Assembly (NCBI GenBank): GCA_937937315.1
Contig: CALDCK010000129.1
Span: 1-42,313, forward strand
Reading direction: 5' to 3'
DNA from: an uncultured bacterium
GTDB taxonomy: Bacteria; Myxococcota_A; UBA9160; SMWR01
Length of the DNA: 42,313 nt
The position numbers were made by a program, and so were the translations under genes. This document shows positions 23,877-33,887 of the stretch, piece after piece. The stretch's first letter is position 1. Every line of letters begins with the position of its first letter. The notes under the pieces were generated by a model. It did no database searches and was not told the DNA's origin. It saw only the letters and a program-made list of their open reading frames with translations.

Positions 23877-25850
23877 GACCCGTCCGACGCTCTCGGACCG
23901 GCGTCGGGGTCAGGGACGGGTCCAGGGCGCGGCGAACGGGGAATCCCGGAAGAGTCGAGCAGGAGGCCCGCGGCCTTCTCCTCCCCGGAAGAGGAGAGAT
24001 GCGTCCCGTCCGCGACGAAGTCCCCGCACGTCCAGTCGAGACCATCCTCGCGCGCCTCCAGTCCGTCGGCCCAGAGGTACGGCCCCCAACCGAGCCAGGG
24101 CGCGACGTCCGGCGCCAGGTCTCCGGCGACCGGGTCGATGCCGAGGCCCGCGTTCTGGCGGATCTGTCCCTCGACGAGCCATTTCACGGCAAAGGCCGAC
24201 TCGTAGGCGTAGGGCTCCGCCGGCAGGGATCCGGTGGCGTAGCCGCCGTAGACGGTGCTCGAGAGCAGCACGAGCCGCAGATTCGGATAACGCGCGTGGA
24301 GCTCGCGCACCCGGTCGCCGAGCTGCGCCAGCAGCGCGAAGGCATCGGCGTCCGGATCCGGGAGGCCGGTCTCGGGGCTCGCGCTCACCGGGGCGAGCCA
24401 GATCACCTGCACCTGGGCCTCGCTGAGGCCTGTCGGGGCGAGCCATTCGTCACGCACCCGATCCGCATCCGGCGCGTCGGCGCCGGTGTCATTCCCGGCG
24501 CCGTTCACCCAGACGATGTCCTTCGCCAGGCTCGGATCGACCACGGCCAGATTCGTCAAGGCCTCGAACTGCCGGCCGGCGTTCTCGGTCCCGAGCGCGA
24601 GCACGACGATCGCGCCGGCTTCGCTCACCTCGCCCACCGGGTCGAGGGGCAGCACGCGCGCCGCGTGCGCCCTGCCCTCGCCCGCATGATCCGGCGGCGG
24701 ATCGCTCGCACCCTCCGGGTAGAGACCGCCCTCGAAGCCGAGGTAGGTGCGTGTACCGAGCTGATCGAGCGGCTGGCGCCCCACCGAGACCACGGAGCAT
24801 CCGGCCGGCGCCAGGGCGTTCTCGTAGATCACGACCTCCTCGCCGCCGGCGGGCACGCGGAGCTCGTAGCGGGAGTGCTCGACGCCGTAGGCGAGCACCC
24901 GGAGCGACGCCGGCAGCTCCGCCCCGCTCCTGTTCCCCACCCGCAGCATGTAGGGTCCGAGGGCCGGCGCGACGCAGTCCACGGCCTCGGCGCTGGCCTC
25001 GAGGCCGGCGTAGGTACAGCCATCTGCCGAGGCGCGGGTGCGGTGCACGTCGTTTCCGTAGGGCGTCGTCACGGAGAGATCGAGGGCCTGCGCTGCGCTC
25101 GAATGCAGCTCGAAGCGCAGGTCGGCGCCATCGACGACGCGCGACGCCTCTTCCCCGGCGCCGACGATCGCCACCGCCGTCGCGCCGTCCACGCTCGCCC
25201 CCTCCCCGGCGTCAGCCGCCGGTTCGGCGCCGCCCAGCGCACCCCGCGCGAAGGCGCTGCCCAGGAGGAGTGCTTCGCGATCGGCACTCGCGGCGCTCAC
25301 CGCCAGGGCCGGGATGAAGATGTCGTTCGAGTAGATGGAGACCGCGTCGCCGTCGAAGGCGCGCATCGCGAGATGGTGATCGAGCTCCCCGGGCAGCTCG
25401 ATCCTCATCGAGAGCATCCCGTCGGATTCGGAAGTCAGCTGAGCGTTACGAACGACGAGTGCGGTGCCGTACACCCCCGAGCGGTTCCCGATCGAGAGCA
25501 GGTAGCCCTCGACGCCGGGCGTCCGCGAGGGGTCGCCAGCTCAGCGTGACCTCGCGCACCGTCGGAACCGGCGGTGGCGCCTCGCCGCCGCCGGCCGAGC
25601 CGTCCCCGCCCATCCCCGGGTCGGCGGGCGGGTCCTGCGGAACCGGGGCTCCCACGGGCTCTTCGGTGACCGCGGCGGCTCCGCCTCCTCCGCCGGTCTC
25701 TTCCCCGGCATCACCGCCACCACCCGAGCCTCCACTGCTGCACGCCACTCCGACGACGAGGGCCAGCAGCAGGGCCGCGGTCCGAAGCGCACGAGACGCC
25801 CCAGAAATCGGATCCCGAAGCAGCTCGATCCAGGCGCGATGCATCGACAC
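23867..25850 (-). pseudogene. Frameshifted SGNH/GDSL-hydrolase lipoprotein with FN3-like N-terminus
   Basis: Two reading frames form one protein. The first starts at 25850 (GTG; in-frame ATG at 25844) with a lipobox (LLLALVVGVAC), a Gly/Pro/Glu-rich linker and VREVTLSW, the start of a fibronectin-III-like strand. Near 25536 the frame breaks. The continuation, PSRTPGVEGYLLSIGNRSG followed by VYGTALVV, is in another frame and runs to TAG 23867. The C-terminal part carries SGNH-type VWVNGAGNDTG and the catalytic DGTHLSSSGEEKAA. A 1-2 nt indel, whether true mutation or sequencing error, would rejoin them to about 660 aa. Without repair, only a short N-terminal lipoprotein would be made. Confidence 0.75.
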
Positions 25851-25984
25851 CTGTATCGCTCAGCCTTCCCCCTCGTGACGTGACGCGTCTCGCGTCGACG
25901 AATCGCCGTCTCGAGCCCGATCGTCGGAGAAACGCTGTTTCGCTGCGCGAATCGGCGCAGCGCGCGACGAATCCCTGCGTGGGG

Positions 25985-27001
25985 TCAGCTGCGCGACACC
26001 ATCCTCTTCACCCGAGCGTGAAGCGCATGGTGAACGGTGGGCTCGAGGTGCTCGCCGGCGACGAAGAGCAGGAACAGCGTCACCGTCGAGAGGGCATCCG
26101 AGAGTATCGCCTCTGCGCGCCGACCCTCCCGGGCTGCGGCCGTCGCCACCCGGGCCAGGACCTCGCCCGCGGGCAGATCGCCATCCGACGCGAAGGCGAC
26201 ACCGCGAAAGACCGCGGCGTGGGTGGGATCGTCCTCGAACACGCTCGCCGCAGCGCGACGCAGGGCGTCACCCGCGCCGGCTCCCTGGGCCGTCGCGAAG
26301 ATGTCACGGAACGCACCGGCAAAGGCCGCCAGCATGCGTTCGGGGGCTCCGTCTCCTTCGGCTACGCCTCGCACTCGGAGCTCGTCGAGGCGTCGGATGC
26401 CCTCCATGAGCAGGCCCTCGGCCGAGAGCCCGGGCACCGTCGGTGCTTCCTCCGCACTCTCGTCGGTGAGCAGGAAGCAGCCCTGGGACTCGAGCAGCAC
26501 GGCCTGGAAGAGCGTGATGACGTGCTCCTGGACCGCGTTCCAGAGCTCCCGCTCGGACAGGAGTCCCCGCTCCACCGCGAGCCGGCCGGCGCGGCGCCCG
26601 GAGCCCGCCTCGCGACGGACGCCATCCATCTCGGCCTGCTTCACGAGCCCCATGCGCACGATCACCTCGGAAAGCCGCTCTCCAACCCGCTCCGAGGAGG
26701 CGCCGCGCACCTCGCCGTCCTGGAAGATCACCCGGCGCGTGACCGATGCCCCGATCACCCGGAGGACGCCGCTCGCACGGCTGTGGACCACGAGGCTCAC
26801 GATCTCCGGGAAGGCCACCCGAGCGAGGTCTCCGGCGAGCAGCGCTCGCGCCGGAGGAGCCGAGGGGTCCTCGCGAGAGACGGCGAGGAGCAGACGCGCC
26901 GGGACCGAGAGCAGGGTGAAGACGCCCTCGGAGAGCCGCTCGAGCGCCTCCGGGCTCGCCTCGAGCCGGCCATCCGCTCCAACCCGGATCCATCCGGACA
27001 T
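25985..27001 (-). CDS. DUF4388-domain protein
   Basis: This 338-aa protein starts at ATG 27001, preceded by GGGAGGGGG. Residues about 50-110 (LLAGDLARVAFPEIVSLVVH, then GVLRVIG, then VIFQDGEVRGAS) match the DUF4388/PatA-type domain. It is followed by a second copy-like region (GLVKQAEMD, then GLLSERELWNAVQEHVITLF) as in type IV pilus/GspE-N-like modules. The C-terminus has a hydrophobic-helix repeat. Such proteins occur in Myxococcota-type signalling and motility systems. No output enzyme is attached. Confidence 0.8.
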   Translation of the reverse strand: MSGWIRVGADGRLEASPEALERLSEGVFTLLSVPARLLLAVSREDPSAPPARALLAGDLARVAFPEIVSLVVHSRASGVLRVIGASVTRRVIFQDGEVRGASSERVGERLSEVIVRMGLVKQAEMDGVRREAGSGRRAGRLAVERGLLSERELWNAVQEHVITLFQAVLLESQGCFLLTDESAEEAPTVPGLSAEGLLMEGIRRLDELRVRGVAEGDGAPERMLAAFAGAFRDIFATAQGAGAGDALRRAAASVFEDDPTHAAVFRGVAFASDGDLPAGEVLARVATAAAREGRRAEAILSDALSTVTLFLLFVAGEHLEPTVHHALHARVKRMVSRS

Positions 27002-27072
27002 GCGGCCCCCTCCCAGAAGGAGGATTCGGCGCGCGCCGCTGGCCGCTTGAGATGGAGGCCGCGCAACGCTCC

Positions 27073-28887
27073 TCAGCGCGTCGCGGCGACCTCGGCGTCT
27101 CCTCGCCGCGGGTCGAGCCGCAGCAGACGCGGCATCCCCCCCTCGATCTGCCACGCCGGCGCGTTCGAGTTCGAAGTCCAGACCCGCCCCTCGGCGTCGA
27201 AGTCGATCTCCCGCGTGTAGGTCACCCGAGTCGGCAGGGGGTAGACCGTGAAGCGCTCCCCGTCCGGCTCGAAGCGGATCAGGGTGTCGCTGTTGGTGCC
27301 GCAGATCCAGACCTCACCCCGCCGGCGATCCACGTGCAGGGCGTAGGGCGTCTCACTGCCCAGGGGCTCGATCGGCAGCTCGTAGGTCTGGAACTCTCGC
27401 GTCTCCGGATCGAAGCTCGCGATCAGGCCGGAGGAGAAGCCGGGGATCCACAGGCGCCCCTTCCCGTCGAAGCGCATGCGCCGAGGCGCCGTGAAGGGCG
27501 TATCGATCATCTCGATCGAGAAGGTGTCGGGGTCGACGCGTCCGATCCGGTGCTCGTTGAGCTGGCTGAACCAGACGGCGCCGTCCGGTGCGATGTCCAC
27601 CCCATAGGGGATGGGCGCGTTGAAGCCGTCGGCTTCGGCGGCCGCGGCGCGGAGATCGACGTGCCGTCCCAGCCACAGGAAGAACGGCATCATCCGCATC
27701 GCAACCGCCTGGCCGAGGGTGCTGGAGGGAAGCCTGAGCTCCCTCGCGTCGCCAGTCATCGGGTCGAACATCCCGAGATGATTCGATGCGGCGATCGTGT
27801 ACCAGATGCGTCCGCGCGCATCGAAGCGCAGGGTGTGAGGGTAGTAGCCCTGACCCAGCTCGTGGAACGAAAACTGCTCGGTCCCGGGATCGAAGCGCGC
27901 GAGCTGATTGCCCAGGGCCAGGGTCATCCAGATCGCTCCGTCGGGAGCCACCTGGAGGGAGTGGGGGCCAACCCGGGCGTTGGAGGTTGGAACGTCCGGC
28001 GGACCCATGCGCGCGAACACCCCTCCGATCGGCAGGTCACCGCCCGGAATTTCCCAGTCTTCCCTCCCGCCATCCGGGGACGACGGATCGAGGCGGTAGA
28101 GGCGGTCCTGGCTCATGTCGACCGAGTAGATGCGACCGTCGGGGTGGACCAGCATGTCGTGCTGCATCGACGCGCGGCCACCGAGGTCCCACTCTTCGAT
28201 GATTGCGGCCCGCACCTCGGCGGGCGGCGGGGGAGCGAAGCCGGGCTTGCCCAGGTCCGCGGTCAGGGCGGCCACCGCGTGCTCCGGTGCGTAGGCCGCG
28301 TTGAACACCTCGGGAATCCGCTCGCGCAGGTCGCGTGAGACGAGCCCGCCCATACGGCCCATCAGCGCCAGCACCTTCTGCCACTCCTCGGGATCGCGGA
28401 GCCTTCGGGTCGCCAGATTGCCCTGCTGGTGGCAGTACGTGCACTGGCGCTTGAGCTCTTCGCGCTGCACCGGATCCTCGATCCGCTCGAGCACGAGCTG
28501 ATACCAGTGATTGGCGGGAAGCTGCGCCGCCACGGCCCCGGGGTCGGTCTCGCGCTCGAGGACCAGATCGAGCCATTGGCCCGACGCCAGGGAGACGTCC
28601 GTCCGCCGCAGGTCGCGCCAGCCAATGCGTCGCGCGCGGATGATCGCCGGACCCTCGGTCTCCAAGGGCGGCATGCGGAAGCGCCCGTCGTCACCGGTGA
28701 AGACCGTCACGCCGTGGGCAGGCTCACCGCGCTGGATCGTCACCATCGCGCCGGCGATGGGTGCGCCACCGCCGTCGTGCACCCGCCCGGATACGTCCTC
28801 CACGGCCTGGGCCCCGATCGCCATGCCGAGCCCGAAGGCGGCCACGGCCCCCGCGAGCCACCGAGCCGGCTGCTGATGCCTCCTCAT
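27073..28887 (-). CDS. Periplasmic haem-bearing beta-propeller protein (Vgb/streptogramin-lyase-like)
   Basis: This 604-aa protein starts at ATG 28887 with a perfect AGGAGG site. After a signal peptide (residues 1-28, ending IGAQA) come a carboxypeptidase-regulatory-like beta domain (about 30-110, SGRVHDGGGAPIAGAMVTIQ), a single haem-c motif CTYCHQQGN (about residue 149) and a propeller of repeated D-x-x-G-x-x-W strands (for example APDGAIWMT, APDGAVWFS, FDGKGRLWI). It would be an electron-transfer or quinohaem-like sensor in the periplasm; no quinone-enzyme active site is visible. Confidence 0.85.
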   Translation of the reverse strand: MRRHQQPARWLAGAVAAFGLGMAIGAQAVEDVSGRVHDGGGAPIAGAMVTIQRGEPAHGVTVFTGDDGRFRMPPLETEGPAIIRARRIGWRDLRRTDVSLASGQWLDLVLERETDPGAVAAQLPANHWYQLVLERIEDPVQREELKRQCTYCHQQGNLATRRLRDPEEWQKVLALMGRMGGLVSRDLRERIPEVFNAAYAPEHAVAALTADLGKPGFAPPPPAEVRAAIIEEWDLGGRASMQHDMLVHPDGRIYSVDMSQDRLYRLDPSSPDGGREDWEIPGGDLPIGGVFARMGPPDVPTSNARVGPHSLQVAPDGAIWMTLALGNQLARFDPGTEQFSFHELGQGYYPHTLRFDARGRIWYTIAASNHLGMFDPMTGDARELRLPSSTLGQAVAMRMMPFFLWLGRHVDLRAAAAEADGFNAPIPYGVDIAPDGAVWFSQLNEHRIGRVDPDTFSIEMIDTPFTAPRRMRFDGKGRLWIPGFSSGLIASFDPETREFQTYELPIEPLGSETPYALHVDRRRGEVWICGTNSDTLIRFEPDGERFTVYPLPTRVTYTREIDFDAEGRVWTSNSNAPAWQIEGGMPRLLRLDPRRGDAEVAATR

Positions 28888-28953
28888 GACGACCTCCTGG
28901 ATCCGCGGACAGCCCGCGCTCTCCGGGCATCCTACCCCAGTCGCCAGGCCGGA

Positions 28954-28981
28954 GAATCCCGGATTCCCGCGCTTCCGCGGG
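28954..28981. promoter_or_regulatory. Adjacent inverted repeats in divergent intergenic region
   Basis: GAATC-CCG-GATTC (28954-28966) abuts a perfect hairpin CCCGCG-CTTC-CGCGGG (28966-28981) between the haem-propeller and GGDEF-EAL genes. The position suits an operator or a 5' leader structure; no regulator binding site is recognised. Confidence 0.35.
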
Positions 28982-29085
28982 AGGATGGAAGTGACCCCTG
29001 CCGACTCCTGAAGTCTCGGGCCTCACCTGCCGCGCTTCAAGCGCCCGTCGCGCACGGCCGATGTTCCGAGGGCAGGCCCTCGGCG

Positions 29086-30897
29086 ATGTGCGCCGAGCTC
29101 CCGGAGATCACCGTGTCCGCTCAGGAACGCGAAAGCCCCGCAGTCGATCCGCAGGTTCGCGTTCTCCTGATCGGGGGAAGCGAAGCGGACGCGAGCGCGA
29201 TCGGGAGCCTGCTCGGTGAGTCCCAGGCCCTCGCCTTCGAGCTCCTCCACGAGCGGAAGCTGCCGGCGTCGGACGAGCTGCCCGAGAGCGACCTGGTGCT
29301 CCTGTCCGTCCCGGCCGACGCATCCCCGCAGCTTCCCATGATCTCCCAGGTCCGATCCGCCGCGCCGAACGCGCCCCTGGTCGTCATCGGAGAGCTAGAC
29401 GAGGAGAAGCTCGCCCTGCGATCGCTGCGCGAGGGTGCGTGCGGGTACCTGGTCCGCTCCGAGCTCAACGCCCGGCAACTGGTCACGACCCTGGCCGCGG
29501 CCCTCGAGAGCCGACGCATGGTCCTCCAGCTCAACATCGCGCGGGAGCACGCACGACATCTCGCCACCCACGACCAGCTCACGGGCCTCGCGAACCGCAC
29601 CCTCTTCCACGAACGCCTCACGCGCGGGATGTCCGAATCGCGTCGACGCCAACAGAAGCTCGCGGTGCTGCTCGTCGATCTCGACGGCTTCAAGTCGATC
29701 AACGACTCCCTCGGAAACGTGGTCGCCGACGGACTGCTGCGCGGCATCGCGCGGCGCATCTCCTCCTGCATCCAGGAGGTGGACGTGGCCGCCCGGCTCG
29801 GCGGCGACGAGTTCGGGATCCTGCTCTCCCAGATCGGTGAAGAGCGCGACGTGGCGGAGGTCGGACGCAGGGTGCTGGCCTCGCTCTCCGACCCCATCCA
29901 CTTCCACCAACAGTCGTCGAGCATCCGCTGCAGCATCGGCATCGCGGTATTCCCGCGCGACTCCGCCGACCCGGAGGGACTGATCAAGAAGGCGGACACC
30001 GCCATGTACCGGGCCAAGGAGAACGGTGGAAACCGCCTCGAGTTCTACACCCCGGACATGGGCTCGGCGCTCCAGCGGCGCAACGCCCTCGAGAAGCGGC
30101 TCCGCACAGCTCTCGAGGAGGATCAGCTCCGCGTCTTCTACCAGCCCCAGTTCGACCTCCCCCGCGACCGCATCATCGGCGCCGAGGCGCTCCTGCGCTG
30201 GGACCATCCCGAGCTGGGGATCGTCACGCCGGACCACTTCCTCCCGATCGCCGAGGAGTCGGGGCTCATCGTGCCGATCGGAGACTGGATCCTGAGGAAG
30301 GCGTGCAAACAGAACGCGCTCTGGAACCGCGAGGGATACCGCGGTCTGCGCGTGTCGGTGAACGTCTCCTCCCAGCAGTTCCTCGAGCCGGGCTTCGCGG
30401 ACGTCGTCCGCAGCGCCCTCGACGAGTCCGCCCTGCCGCCCGTCTCCCTCGAGCTCGAGATCACCGAGAGCAGCCTCCTCCAGGACGTCGAGGTCACGGT
30501 CAACACCCTCACCCGCCTCCGAAAGCTCGGCGTGCGCCTCGCGATCGACGACTTCGGCACCGGCTACTCCGCCCTCGCCTACCTGAAGCGTCTTCCGATC
30601 AACGTGCTCAAGATCGACCGGTCATTCGTGAACGCCCTCACGACGGATCCGGCCGATGCCACCATCACCGAGGCGATCGTGAAGCTCGCGAGCGGCCTCA
30701 ACCTCACGACGATCGCCGAAGGCGTCGAGACCGTCGACCAGCTCCTGCTACTCGGCTCCTATGGCTGCACCCGAATGCAGGGATACCTCTTCGGCAAGCC
30801 AGTTCCGCCGGAGATCTTCGAGACCTGGCTGGCCGACCCCCCCTTCCGCTGGTCCGGAAGCGAGGAGCGGGGCGAGAAGGACACCGAGGGGTCCTAG
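29086..30897 (+). CDS. GGDEF-EAL protein with degenerate receiver domain
   Basis: This 603-aa protein starts at ATG 29086. Residues about 20-140 resemble a response-regulator receiver, but the phospho-acceptor position reads LVLLSVPADA (Ser for Asp) and the Lys region GYLVRS lacks Lys. GGDEF is intact (RLGGDEFG); the I-site upstream reads QEVD in place of RxxD, so product inhibition may be absent. The EAL domain has AEALLRW, DDFGTGYS and EGVET intact, so phosphodiesterase activity is likely. It would make and/or break c-di-GMP in response to an unphosphorylated input. Confidence 0.93.
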   Translation: MCAELPEITVSAQERESPAVDPQVRVLLIGGSEADASAIGSLLGESQALAFELLHERKLPASDELPESDLVLLSVPADASPQLPMISQVRSAAPNAPLVVIGELDEEKLALRSLREGACGYLVRSELNARQLVTTLAAALESRRMVLQLNIAREHARHLATHDQLTGLANRTLFHERLTRGMSESRRRQQKLAVLLVDLDGFKSINDSLGNVVADGLLRGIARRISSCIQEVDVAARLGGDEFGILLSQIGEERDVAEVGRRVLASLSDPIHFHQQSSSIRCSIGIAVFPRDSADPEGLIKKADTAMYRAKENGGNRLEFYTPDMGSALQRRNALEKRLRTALEEDQLRVFYQPQFDLPRDRIIGAEALLRWDHPELGIVTPDHFLPIAEESGLIVPIGDWILRKACKQNALWNREGYRGLRVSVNVSSQQFLEPGFADVVRSALDESALPPVSLELEITESSLLQDVEVTVNTLTRLRKLGVRLAIDDFGTGYSALAYLKRLPINVLKIDRSFVNALTTDPADATITEAIVKLASGLNLTTIAEGVETVDQLLLLGSYGCTRMQGYLFGKPVPPEIFETWLADPPFRWSGSEERGEKDTEGS

Positions 30898-30904
30898 CCG
30901 GAAC

Positions 30905-32314
30905 TCAGGCGTCGGCCTCGGCGAGGATCGGCTCGAGCTGCGCCGTCAGCTCTTCGATCGCACCGCCCGCCGATTCGCCGCGGCGGAGCGACCGGAAGCT
31001 GCGCTCCAGGGCCTTCCGGCGATCATCGGGGAGTCGCTCCACCCAGCTCTCCATCCCAGACACCTCCCCCTCCGACTCCTGTCCGAGCGCCAGGGCCTCG
31101 CGGTTCGCGTGGGTCCGTCCGGCGATCCGGAGATGGTGATAGAGCGCGCGGCCGAGTACGACGTAGGGGAAGTTCACGTCGCGGGTCGGGCCGCAGCGCA
31201 ACAGTCGACCGCCGAGGGGGAGGTTGAGCACCCGGGCCCGCGCCAGACGACCGCTCGACCACCAGGCGGTCGCGCCCCCGACGGTCGCGCCGAGCAGGGT
31301 GCCGAGGAGCAGCGACGTGCCGCCGACTCCGACGTCCACCGCTCCTCCGACCACGGCCCCGCCCGCGGCCCCGGTCGCCACCAGCTGCCGGCGATTCAGC
31401 CCCCAGAAGTACCAATGTTCACTGGAGAAGAGATCCTGGTCGAGCAGCTCCACCTCGCCCTCGCGGCGCTCGATGCGATGGTGTCCGAAGACGCGCTCGA
31501 CGGCGCGGCGACCCTCCCGCTCCCGCTGGCGCAAACGATCCTCGTACTCCCGCTCCAGCGCCGACTCGTAGAAGGAAGCATTCGCGCCTACGTCGAGCCG
31601 CCGCGTCGCGCTCGACGTGAGCATGTCCACCAGCATCTCCGCAATCGCCCGGGCGACGCGAGAATGGACCCGACCCCGCTCGTCCTCGAGGGCCCGCACC
31701 GCCTCCTCGAGCGGCGCGCGCCAGGTCTCCCGCAGCTGGCCGAAGGCCCGAAGGAGCTCCAGGCGCTTCTCGAAGGGGGCGGTGAGCGCATCGAAGACCC
31801 GCACGATCTTGAAGTACTGCTCCAGGGCCGAGCGCCAGGCCGCGATGTAGTCCCCGCTTCCGATCGGGTTGATGAGCGCCATGCTCGGCTCACCCGTCCA
31901 GCGCAGGATCTCCATCTCGGCCTCGTACTCCGGGCCGTAGGGAATGGAGCCGTCCACCACGTAGAGGATGCCGGCACCCTCGAGCACCGGAGCGAGCAGC
32001 TCGCACTCGTCGTCGAAGCGTCCGGTGCCGCGGTGGGCCTCGACGAAGGCCTCCACGACGGCGCGATGCTCGGCCGCCGTCGTCTCGCGCTCGCGCATCC
32101 AGGCCAGGGCGCGGCGAGCGCGCTGGAAGCCCGGCGTGTCGATGAGGGTGTACTGCACCCGGCCATCCAGCTTCATCGGGTAGCGACGACACGCCACCGT
32201 CGTGCCGGCTTCCGGAGCGATCCGCACCGAGTCGTCCTGAGCGAGCGTCGAGACGATGCTCGACTTCCCCTTGTTCGGGTGTCCGACCACGGCGAAGAGC
32301 GGCGCGGCGCTCAC
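30905..32314 (-). CDS. DUF3482-type GTPase
   Basis: This 469-aa protein starts at GTG 32314, overlapping the DUF2868 stop (GTGA). Residues 8-25 carry G1 AVVGHPNKGKSS and about residue 77 carries G3 IDTPGF; switch I is around EAGTTVACRRY. G4, normally NKxD, reads NPIG, so guanine specificity may differ. A long helical middle part is followed by Gly-rich membrane segments (about 320-365, VGVGGTSLLLGTLLGATVGG) and a charged helical tail. DUF3482 and DUF2868 proteins typically pair. Likely membrane-associated. Confidence 0.9.
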   Translation of the reverse strand: MSAAPLFAVVGHPNKGKSSIVSTLAQDDSVRIAPEAGTTVACRRYPMKLDGRVQYTLIDTPGFQRARRALAWMRERETTAAEHRAVVEAFVEAHRGTGRFDDECELLAPVLEGAGILYVVDGSIPYGPEYEAEMEILRWTGEPSMALINPIGSGDYIAAWRSALEQYFKIVRVFDALTAPFEKRLELLRAFGQLRETWRAPLEEAVRALEDERGRVHSRVARAIAEMLVDMLTSSATRRLDVGANASFYESALEREYEDRLRQREREGRRAVERVFGHHRIERREGEVELLDQDLFSSEHWYFWGLNRRQLVATGAAGGAVVGGAVDVGVGGTSLLLGTLLGATVGGATAWWSSGRLARARVLNLPLGGRLLRCGPTRDVNFPYVVLGRALYHHLRIAGRTHANREALALGQESEGEVSGMESWVERLPDDRRKALERSFRSLRRGESAGGAIEELTAQLEPILAEADA

Positions 32315-33798
32315 TTCGCCTCCCCAGCCGGCAGGTACACCGACGTCCACGGATCCCCCAGGCGATCCACGGCGCGACGCCACTGGGAGGCGTCCGGCTC
32401 CGAGGGCGGAGCCACGTTGCCGTCCGCGGCCGCCATCAGCGGCGCGATCACGATCGCCCGTTCCTCGCCGACCGCAGCGCGCAGCTCGCCGATGAAGTCG
32501 AGGAGTTCGAGGACCGGCGGCTCCCAGGCCTTCGTCACCACGAGGACCGGCGCATCATCCACCGCCCCGGTCAGCGCTGCCATCGCGCGCGCATCGTTCT
32601 CCAGGGCGCCCTCCCCCGCCGACCCGAAGGATCGCACCTCGAGGCCCAGGGCGCGCGAAGCCGCCCGGGCGTCGGCCAGTGGGAAGCCGGACCAGACGAT
32701 GGCGTGGCAGGCCGCACCCGTCGGAAGCTCGGCCCCCACGTCCTGGAGGATCGGCCGCTGCGTCGGCCCCCCGATCTCCTCGGTTTCGGCCGCCGTCTCG
32801 ACCAGTCGGCTCTCGAGGCGATCGCGCAGGGCCATGACCCCGGGGATCCGTCGGAAGGCGCGGGCCACCGCGGCGGAGAGGCGCCAGCGTGCAAAGACGA
32901 GCAGCGCGAGGCGCGGGACGAGTCCGTAGACGAGCATGCAGGCCAGAAGGAACCGCCACCAGGGCGCGCTCTCGGCAGCCGAGTGGGATCCGATCGCGCG
33001 GAAGTACTGGGTCTGGGCGACCAGCTCCGCGGTGGGCGCCCCGCCCGGCCAGAGCGCGGACCAGGGGGCGGCGAGCCCGGACACGACACCCAGGAAGCGC
33101 TCGGGAGAAAGGTCGAGGGTGGTGGACCAGGCGAAGGCCAGATCGGTGAAGGCGACGAGGAAGAACGCAGTCGTCAGCGCACCGACGTTGAAGGAGACGC
33201 CGAACCACTGGGAGCCCGCGAGCAGCCACCACTTCTCGACCTCTCCGTAGAGCCGGTGCTGTCGCTCGAGCATGGCGCGGAGCTGCTGGCTCGCCTCGCG
33301 CAGGCGCGCGGGCAGGAAGCGCAGGCCCGCGAGACGCCAACGGCCCGGCGAGAACGCCAGGAAGGCATCTCGAAGAGGACCGAGGCCCGGGATGGCCCGC
33401 CGCAGACGCTCGGGCAGGGTCGCCAGGAGCGTCACTGCGACCAGTCCGAGCTGCAGGCCGACGAAGACCGCCAGCACGCGCACCACGTTCACCGGGTGGG
33501 TGCCGTCGTAATGGAAGAGCGCAGCGGCTGCGCCCATACCCATCCCGAGACCCAGCACCCCGAGCCCGGCTCCGAGCACTCGATTCGCCCGCTCGGCCCT
33601 CTCCCCGGGGCCGTCCGGATCGTCCGGGCGAACGCGGTCGAGCCAGGCGACCACCGCCTGCTCCGCGCCACCGGCGCCCGCCACGAGCTCTGCGGCCAGG
33701 GCCCGGTCACGCCTGCGCAGCGATTCCGGCGAACGCTTCGCGTCCTCGTCGAGCTGGTTGGCGAGGTCGACCAGCCGCGCGAGTGCGGGTCGAGTCAT
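32311..33798 (-). CDS. DUF2868 integral membrane protein
   Basis: This 495-aa protein starts at ATG 33798 (MTRPALARLVDLANQLDEDA). About four membrane segments are visible: 80-103, 110-133, 225-251 and 310-332 (roughly). They are followed by a soluble C-terminal domain with a nucleotide-fold-like pattern (HAIVWSGFPLADARA, then APVLVVTKAWEPP). It is the usual partner of the downstream DUF3482 GTPase and coupled to it. Function of the pair is not established. Confidence 0.88.
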   Translation of the reverse strand: MTRPALARLVDLANQLDEDAKRSPESLRRRDRALAAELVAGAGGAEQAVVAWLDRVRPDDPDGPGERAERANRVLGAGLGVLGLGMGMGAAAALFHYDGTHPVNVVRVLAVFVGLQLGLVAVTLLATLPERLRRAIPGLGPLRDAFLAFSPGRWRLAGLRFLPARLREASQQLRAMLERQHRLYGEVEKWWLLAGSQWFGVSFNVGALTTAFFLVAFTDLAFAWSTTLDLSPERFLGVVSGLAAPWSALWPGGAPTAELVAQTQYFRAIGSHSAAESAPWWRFLLACMLVYGLVPRLALLVFARWRLSAAVARAFRRIPGVMALRDRLESRLVETAAETEEIGGPTQRPILQDVGAELPTGAACHAIVWSGFPLADARAASRALGLEVRSFGSAGEGALENDARAMAALTGAVDDAPVLVVTKAWEPPVLELLDFIGELRAAVGEERAIVIAPLMAAADGNVAPPSEPDASQWRRAVDRLGDPWTSVYLPAGEAK

Positions 33799-33887
33799 GA
33801 CCCTGGCCGCGGGCGCTGCTGGGGAGTCACGACCGCGGCGATCCGATCGGTGCGTCTGCGGTTTGCAGCGTCGCGGCGGAACCCGTC

